A model generated the notes under the pieces. It searched no databases and was not told the DNA's origin. It was given only the letters and a program-made list of their open reading frames with translations. This document shows, piece after piece, positions 52,319 through 61,300 of a DNA stretch of 64,000 nt. Position 1 is the first letter of the stretch; every line of letters begins with the position of its first letter. The position numbers and the translations under genes are program-made. Source of the DNA: Amborella trichopoda (lineage: Eukaryota; Streptophyta; Magnoliopsida; Amborellales; Amborellaceae); contig NW_006499617.1 in NCBI RefSeq assembly GCF_000471905.2, positions 581,761 to 645,760 on the forward strand, in the 5' to 3' direction.

Positions 52319-55300
52319 CTATCCTCCAAGCATTCGAGACCTCTCTCACAAATACAGATCCAAAAGACAAAAAAAAAGAGGATGATCTTTAAGAATTTCA
52401 TGCGAGACCTCATGCACACACATACGTACACATGCGCATACACACACACACAAAATAACATATGGCCCCTACCCAACCCCCTTCCTTTAGGGCCAACCCC
52501 TGGCTGCTTAGTCGGCCGCATCCGCCTTCTTGAACATTGGCTACACGTATACTTTGATGTGTATGTGTACACAAACACAGATATACCTAGTTTGCTTACA
52601 TTCACATGTATGTACATGTGTGCATGCATACAAGGGGTAGTTGTTGGGTTTTTGTGGCCATTTAAAGACCTTATGAGAGCATGTACTGAATATATATAAT
52701 GAATTATTCAAATAGGAGTATAGTCCAGCTTGGACTATAGCACATTAACAATGCCTTAGACTCACTTGAGTTTTGACTAGCTATGACTAAATGTGAAGTC
52801 CAAAACCCGTACTCCTAGGCATCATATAAGCACAACCAATAAGGGTTTCGACATGGCGTTATCCCTAGATGAGGTCGAAGATGTGCACAGGACAGTTGAC
52901 CAGAGGACATGGATTTGTTCTTTGTGTGTGATAGATGGCCTAAAAGGACAAGAGCCTAAATCCTCATCATTACCATCACATGGCATGTACATTAGATGGC
53001 CACCAAGGAAGCAACCTTTAGATAAGGGTGTGTGATGTGTACATGTGCAGAAGAGATGACTCCCTACAACACTGGACTATGTTGGAAGGACCCATGGAGC
53101 ATCTTGCAGAAATAGGCCCTGGACTTATCCTCAGGGAGGGACTTGTAATCCATGGTCAAGGATCATATCTTCTCCACTTATTGGTTGACTTTGATGGTTC
53201 AATCATGAACCCCTAGAATGGGTGGTGGGTCATGGGATCGATTGAGTCAGTTTGAGACGGTACAGTGAGATGCGGTCTCTAAAGAGGATGGAGTCCTCAA
53301 CGTATTTGTCGTAATCCTAACTCTATGGATCCAATTCCCATCAAACTTTCTTAGATATGTTTTAATTATTGTTCAAATAATTAAAATGAATTTTTTAGAC
53401 CTCTCTAGGTATTTTTATTTGATAGAAATATGATTTTTTAAACAGAGAAAAATCAATTTCCTGGATTTAATTTAATCAGAAAGAAAAATAAAATATTTGG
53501 AGGTTTTATTAAAACTATTTTATTATCTGAAAATTATGTTTAACGTATTGGGGGCCCATTTGGTTCATTGGGCCCACCATATTGTGGGCGGTGTGAGGCC
53601 CACATGGCCACCCACCTCCTCCATGCTTTCCTAAATTAAAAGATGGCAATTATGCCAACGTTAACTTGATATTTTAGGAAACCTTTTTGCAATGTTTAAA
53701 AAAACGGTCCGCTCGACGCCTAGCCGCCCGCCTAGACGGCTTGAACAAAAAAACCGCACGCCTCGACCCAGGTGGCCCTCTACGGGTGGTTGTACCTGGG
53801 CGGGCGCCCAAAGCCGTAAGGCTTTTTTCGATTGTTAAATTCACCCAAAAGGGCAAAAGGGGTCATTTTGACCCCCAAGTTTGTATAAAAATGTTATAGG
53901 GTTTATTTTTTAACCCCCCAAAGTGAAAAATAGAAACCCTCAATCTCTAAACTTATTTATGAGAATCTAAAGTAATTTCTGAGAATTGAAAGTATTTTTT
54001 GTGGATTGAAAAAGTTCTCTTTTCTCATTGAAATTATGTTTAGGGTGTTATTGGTGGCATTAGAAGACTTTTGAGTTGATTTGTAGCTCGATTGAGGTAA
54101 CCAACATCAAATATCAAAGATTGGGTAGAAAATGTCAGTCCATAATCTTTATTTGAGTTTTATTTTTCCAATTTGAAATGTCTTTTGTGGGGTATAGTAG
54201 GGATGGAGATCCGGGATGGAAATATTGTGAATGACAGGAATAAAATTATATGCAATTTCTGTGGACATGTTTCTAATGCCGACATAAATAGATTTAAGAA
54301 ACATCTTGCCAGTATTAGAGGTGATGTCGCACCATGTAAGTAAGTCCCAAATATTGTAAAGAAAGAAATTTGTGAATACATTGAAGGTGAAAAGAGTAAA
54401 AAAATTAGAAAAAAAAAAAGGATATAACATAATTAAAGTCAGGGGTCCATGGTTTTTATGATAATATTGACACTAAAGAGGATGATGAAGAGGGGGAAGA
54501 AGAGGTAGCCATGGTTGGTACTCAGAGCTCTAAGAACAAGAGGGCTTTTGAGTCTAAGAAACCTTGCATGAGAGGGCCTATAGATAGTTTTTTACACCTA
54601 GCCCTGAGACAGTAATTGCGAAAGGCAAGGGGGTAAAGGGAAAAAACAAGTGATAATTGAAAATAGATTTAAGAATGAAGATAGAGGCAGGGTGATTCAG
54701 TATATTGCTCGGTGGTTTTACCATGCGGGCATTTCTTTTAACACTGCTCGCTTGAATAGCTTCCATACAATGTTGAAAGCAATTGGGCATTGAGCAATTT
54801 GGCCCAAGTTTGAAGGGTCCAACTCCTTATGAGATTGGAGAGCAACTACTGAAGAAAGACATCGAGTATACTATGAATATGTCAAGACCCATAAGGAGGG
54901 ATGGGCTAAATTTGGGGTATCTTTAATGACAGATATGTGGAGTGATAAGAGGAGTACCATGAATTTGTTAGTAAATTGTCCGATGGGTACAGGTTTTTTG
55001 CGTTCAATTGATACTTCCAATGATATTCATGATGCGCATTATATATTTTCTTTCATTGATAAAGGTATTGAGGAGGTTGGGGAGGAACTTGTAATTCAAG
55101 TGGTCACAGAAAATGCTGCTCCCAATCTAGCTGCAGGTCATTTGCTTAGACAGAAGAGGCCTCGCATATTTTGGACTCATTGCGCTGCACATTGCGTAGA
55201 TCTTATGCTTGAGACCATTGGTGAATTGTATATTATTAAAGGAATTCTTTTTAAATCTAAGGAGGTTACAATCTTCATATACAGTCACTTACTTACCCTT

Positions 55301-58300
55301 AGCATGATGAGCAAGTTTACAAAAAAGAGAGAGCTAGTAAGGCCTGGGATCACTAGATTTGCCACTACCTACCTTAGTCTACAGAGCATGTATAAGAGGA
55401 GGATCGCATTAAGGTCTATGTTTGCTTTAGAGCAGTGGAGTAGGTGTAAGTGGCCTAGAGATGCCAAGGGAAAGAAGGCACAAGATATTGTTCTTTCGAA
55501 ATATTTTTGCCATGGGGTGAAGTATGCGATATTACTATTTCTTCCCTTGGTGGAGGTCTTGCGCTTGGTTGATGTTGATAAGCACCCCATGAGCTTTACA
55601 TATGATGCAATGGAAGGGGTTAAGAATGAGATTGCAGAGAATTTGGGCAATGATGCAGCTAAGTATGCCCCAATTTGGGAGATTATAGATGACAAATGGG
55701 ATAGACAGCTCCATAGACCATTGCATCATCGGGGTACTACTTGAACCCCAAATTCTTTTATGCAGATGCGGATATTGAGTCAAAGGGGATAATTATGGAA
55801 GGTTTTAATGAGTGCCTTGAGAAACTAATTCCCGATCCACATATCCAAGATAAGATATCACCTGAAGAGCTAATTTCACACAAGTGTTCTTTGATGTCAT
55901 TTGGGAAAGATATGGAATTAAGACAGAGAAACAAAGACGAACCAGGTAGTTTACTTTTGACTTTTGTTTTATAAATTATAATTTTCTTTCAAGTTTCAAC
56001 TTTCAAGTTCTGATAATGTTAAACACCTAAATTAATTATGAAGGTTGCCCACATATTGCAGCCCAATGGTGGAGACAACATGGGAGTAGCGCTCCAAACC
56101 ACCAGAAGATGGCTATACGGATCTTGAGTTTGACAACTACCTCTTCTGGTTGTTAGCAGAATTGGAGTTCGTTTGAGATGGTATTTTACTATTTTACAAT
56201 TTTATATGTTTTTCTTGTTTGTAAGTTCGTTTTGTAATATAGATTCATAGAAGGTAAGAAGATCATAGACTCATAGTAGTTACTAATGCATTTTTCCTTA
56301 TAGGTGCATACAAAGAGAAGAAATAGGTTTAAGCAAAAGAAGCTCAATCACTTAGTTTTTTGTTAGAGAGAATGAAAGGCTCAAGGAGAAGAAAAACTAG
56401 CCAAAGAAGGATCCTATCTCTTCGAAAGACATGGAGAATGCTTCAGATTGGCTAGTTGGTGACCCTGGTACTGAGGAGGTCTTCCATGGGGAGGGTTTGA
56501 TATGGGAAATGGTCGAGGAGGCTTAGGGGCAAGCTTCTGATCCTAAGAGGGCCACTCGAGCAACTTCTTCTGCTGGTACTTCAAGGAGGGAGATAGAGGA
56601 AGAGTAGGCAGATTCAGAAGAATCTCTGGATGAAGAGGAATATGTTGAAGAGGGTGATGATTCTGATGATGACGGCCTCAATTTTGATGCAAATGAAAGC
56701 AATGAATATGATGACTCTGATTCTTATTGATGTCTTCTCTCTTCTTTTGTAGTAACTTTATTGCACCATCTTGGTTTGGGCTTTAAACATTTGGACTATT
56801 TTTATTTTGTTATGTGGTTTATACTTTTTTTGCCTTTTTGGACTATTTTGTTGAGTGGTTTACTGGTTTTTTATATTTTTGAAAGTCAGTTTGTTGAAGA
56901 CTTGGAGAGTTTTTTTTTTTTTTTAAACGTTAACGAATGTATTATTGAAAAAGAGTGAGTTATAGTGCAGAGTAAGTACGAGAGTCCCCTGGTTGACGAG
57001 AGTCTCTGCAAAAAAGAATAGGCCCTCCTTCCCTATACAAAATGGGGTTATAAGAAAGCCCCTTTTCCAAGTATACAAAAATGGGGTTATAGTTTTGTCC
57101 CCTAACAAAGTCTACTGTCAAATTACAAAAAAGAACAAAACATTATGTAGCCTAGTAAGTGGCCCACACGCTGCAAAAAGGTGTAGCAAGCCTAGTCTTC
57201 CTCATGGGCGTTGGCTCCGTCCTTCGCCAGGAGATCCGTGAAGGCGTTTGACGTCCTTGATGTATACATCCATGAGACGGACGTATCCCTGCAAATATGT
57301 TCAATCTCGTCATACAAAGGCAAAAGATACCTGGGAGGGTAAGCTTTCCTGGAGGCCCAAGTGACGATGTTTTGGGTATCTCCCTCTGCTATAAGATGTT
57401 GTCCCCATGAACTGTTGAAGCTTTGCAGGCCTTTGAGGAGCGCGAGAGATTCAGCATGCTGTGAATCAAGCACACCTATGTATTCTGAGTAGGTGAAAAA
57501 AACATTGTGTTGGTGATCTCGAAAGACGACTCCTATTCCAGCATGGCCTGGATTACCCAAGGGGCACCCATCAAATTTTAGTTTGACTACTCCTAGAGGG
57601 GGTGGTTTCCAGGTGGCCGCTATTTTCTTTTCCTTTTTTGGTCTGTGTAGGAGGATATTCTTCCAACCCAAAAGGTTATTAAGGCTGTCGCCCAAAGTGA
57701 CTTGTCCCCTAAAGATTCTGACATTTCTTTCTTTCCAGAGCGTGCAAATGGTTGAGGCCATTGTTGCCTTCCATAAAAATTCCCAGCCTTCGGCCATTGT
57801 GAGGAAAGGTTCAAAGCAAGCAAATCTTTGATCGTTGGTGGTATCACCCAGTATACACCAAATAGTTGTAATAGGCAGCCCCAAAGGTCGTGTGCAACCT
57901 TACAAACGAGGAAGAGGTGGTTGTCGGACTCCTCCTCGCTCAAACACATTGGGGATAGGGATCCCTTTTCTTTGCAAGTGATCAATAGTTAGGGCCTTAA
58001 GGGAGGCAGCTAACCAATTGAAAGTTTGCACCTTTGGAAGTGCTAAAGTTTGCCATACCTGAGAGAAACGACGTGGGGTTCAGAGGGAAAGTAAGAGGTT
58101 GAGAGACTTTTTTGTAAAAAGAGGCCACTGTGAATTCTTCTGATGGGACAAGGGACCACACCAACTTATCTATTCCATGGACCAGAATAAAAGTTCCGTG
58201 CAAGAGAGCTGAAAGAGATTGGAACTGATTTGTTTCCTCCTCAGATAGGTTCCTTCTAAATGAAGGTTGCCACCGTCTTCTGCCTCCCTGTGGTATCAAT

Positions 58301-61300
58301 TCATCGTCTATTGTGGAGTCTCTCTTAGTTGCTAATGCGTAGAGAGAAGGGTAGCATTCCCTCAATGGTGAATGACCTATCCAAAGGTCAGACCAAAAGT
58401 ATACTCTTGTGCCTTCTCTGTGGTGCAGCCTGATGAATTTCTTGGACATGGCGAGAGAGGAGAGAAAGGACCTCCACGCTCCTAATGCATTGGACCATGA
58501 TCTTCGCTCAAATACCCAGGTGTGGTCACGAATTCTGTACTTATTACGAAGCACCTTCGCCCATAGAGATTCAGTTTGAGTGACCAAGCGCAACCACCAT
58601 TTTCCTAGTAGGACGAGGTTTTGCTTTCGCAACAATCCCAATCCTCCCTATTTCTTGGATAAAGAAACTTTGTCCCAGGAAATGAGGTGGAACTTTGTTT
58701 TGTCAGCCTGTCCTGACCAAAGGAAGCTCCTCATAAGCTGATCAAGGCGGTTGGCCACTGAAGCGGGCATTTGAAAAATAGACATGAGATACACAGGCGC
58801 ATTGGCAAGGGTAGCCTTGATGAGGGTGGTTCTTCCTGCTCGGGAAAGAAATCTCCCTTTCCATCCGGCCAAACTTCTATCAACCTTGTCAATGACATTG
58901 GACCAATGCCTCTTCTTCGGATTGCCCAGCCCGAGAGGAAGGCCAAGGTCTTCAACTTTACATCCCCAGGAGGGTATAAGCTCTCTGATGTGGTTGTCGG
59001 CAATTGCTATACCCATCATTTTGGACTTCTCCATATTGACGTTAAAACGTTGAAGACTTGGAGACTTGGATGTTATTATGATTTATTTTATGGATATGGA
59101 ACATGGAGAATATGAGAGTTGGAGACCTTACAATAGCATATTAGACCTTTAAATGTTTTGTATGGTTTGAAATTTTGAATAAGTTTATTCTCAACCTGAG
59201 ATATGTGATATGTTTGTATATAAAAACGTATGTTGCGAACTTCTGATATTTTCAAATGGAATAAATTACAAAATTTGACACAAATATATGCATATATGTG
59301 CATTTGGATAGTAAATATATAAAAAAATGCTAAGAATTTGCACCACAGGGCGCCTGAGGTTCTAGGCGCCTACCTAGGTGCTAGGCGCTCGGTGCCAGGC
59401 AAGCCGCCTAGCGTTTTTTGAAACCTTGCCTTTTTGTACAGAGATTTTGATTGATTTTTTTATAGGAAGGTGTAAGAAATTAATTGTGATTGATTTCAAA
59501 ATAGGATGGTGAAAGAAATTGATTGTGATTGATTTCAAAATATGAATGTGTAAGAAATTAACTTTGATTGATTGATTACTTTCTTTGCACATAACATTTG
59601 ATGGGAATTGAGTTAGAGTAACTGAGGGATAAGGTTCCACATCGTTCTTTTAATCATGATGGCTGATTTAGAAAATGAATGGTTGACACCCCATAGGTCT
59701 CCAAGATCAAAAGTCAAGATTAAACCTCATGATGATGGCAAAACCCTAACCCAAGAAACCCTAGCCTCTTGTCGATAAATACTAGCTATAGGGGTTCTAT
59801 TTCTTATCTATCTCTATCTCTCTTTCTCTAAATTAGGGTTTAGGAAAGAGTTTAACCCTAAGGGGTGGCACACCTCAGCCACCCAAAACCTAGCCCTAGG
59901 TCCTCGCCTCATGCTCATGTGTTGAGCCTTGGTCAAGGAAATCCTATGTGATGCACTCTAAGGGTTTTCTTAGGCTTCCCTAATTGTGAGGTGTGTTTTT
60001 GAATCAAGATCTCATACGCCATCGGTGGAGGAGACCCGGTTTGGGGTGTAAAAAGACCTTGGGGGTAACCTGAGGCAAGGTACACAGTAATATTTCACAT
60101 TTCGTGTTTTTTGTTGCTTCTATTGCTTCTTTATGAAATTTTCAGTTCTACATGATGAATGTAATTTTCTTTTAATGACATGCAAGGGAGAGGTCTTGGC
60201 TATTTTATTAAGCCAAAATTGTATTTTGGACACTTGTAAGTGATCGGGGTGGCAATACGTATAAAAGAGTAGGAAAATTTTTAATTGGTATTGACTTGCC
60301 CGGTCACCTAGTCCACCTTTCAGTAGTCTCATCGGAGGCCATCTCCTAGACGAATGTTATGCACACAGATTATAGGATTATGTTAGTTTAAGCCCCCTCA
60401 GACCACACCAAAATCAAGTGCAGAAACTCATGCAAATACAGCTTCCAATGTTTTGACTTAAAGTGGACATGTATACACACACCTATTAGTATGTAATGAT
60501 GCTATATACATGTACATGTCATAGCATGCAAGTCTAGTTTCACATGCATGTGAGGCTCCATGTGACCATGTATTATATCAGCATATGCTTTAAAGCACCA
60601 CATATCATGAAATCATGTATTTCAAAACACCGGTTCAAGATCAATGTTTAAGCATATCGAGTCAGCTTCGCCATCGCCAATCTGCAAGGAAATAAAAAGG
60701 CTAGACCCAAGCCCAAGAAACTCAAAAATTCTTTCGACTATGAGGATTAGAAAAGAGAGGAAACTCACTAATATACAAAGGAAATTAGAAATGGTTTATG
60801 GCTGTAATAGTTGCTCACAAAGTGATTAGGTATGTGTAAGTTGATGTATGTGTATATATATGTCTATAATGGGTGTACTTGTACATAGATATTAGAGTGG
60901 GGGTATTTTTGTCAGGTAGTAGCCCAGAAATGCTTTATATAAAGTAAAACCTATATAGAGTATTGTACTCGATTATCCCTAGAAAGAAAGGTTTTATAAA
61001 TAATTTTGATATTTTTATGATGATTTATGAGTTTTTCTTATCATGTTCTCCATTCTCTATTTTCCCCTTTTTTGGATTTTCTAAATTGCTTCCAGTTCTA
61101 AATTGGATTTTATACACTTTTTCCATCTTTTTTAGACTGCTATTGTTATTTATAGTTTAGTTTGCTTTATACTTGTGTTTTTTATGTTTAACACAAAATT
61201 TGGAATTTTTTTCAATCCTTTAGCCTTTTCTGAGCTTGTACATGACTCAAGCGAGTCCACTCAGATCCGCCGGAATTACTCGTCTCAGGCACAGGTAGAG

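Larger units (their letters stand above)
53690..59428 (+). mobile_element. hAT transposon with nested LINE
   Basis: Inverted ends CAATGTTTAAAAAAACGG (left) and CAAGGTTTCAAAAAACGC (right, read inward), and an exact 8-bp target duplication CCTTTTTG at 53682-53689 and 59429-59436. Both subterminal regions are GC-rich with repeated GCCTAG/CTAGGC words, as hAT transposases often bind. The transposase remnant is at 54208-56730. LINE B (56909-59048) is inserted near its 3' end. Without it the element is about 3.6 kb. Confidence 0.9.

Noticed and set aside
52793-53216. Two plus-strand ORFs at 52.8-53.2 kb as a gene
   Set aside because: They fall inside the LTR-like repeat and are not open in its other copy.
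41672-53604. The two LTR-like repeats as ends of one element
   Set aside because: They are in opposite orientation, and host exons lie between them.
59735-59845. Interstitial telomere repeat
   Set aside because: Only isolated AAACCCTAA words, with no tandem TTTAGGG array.
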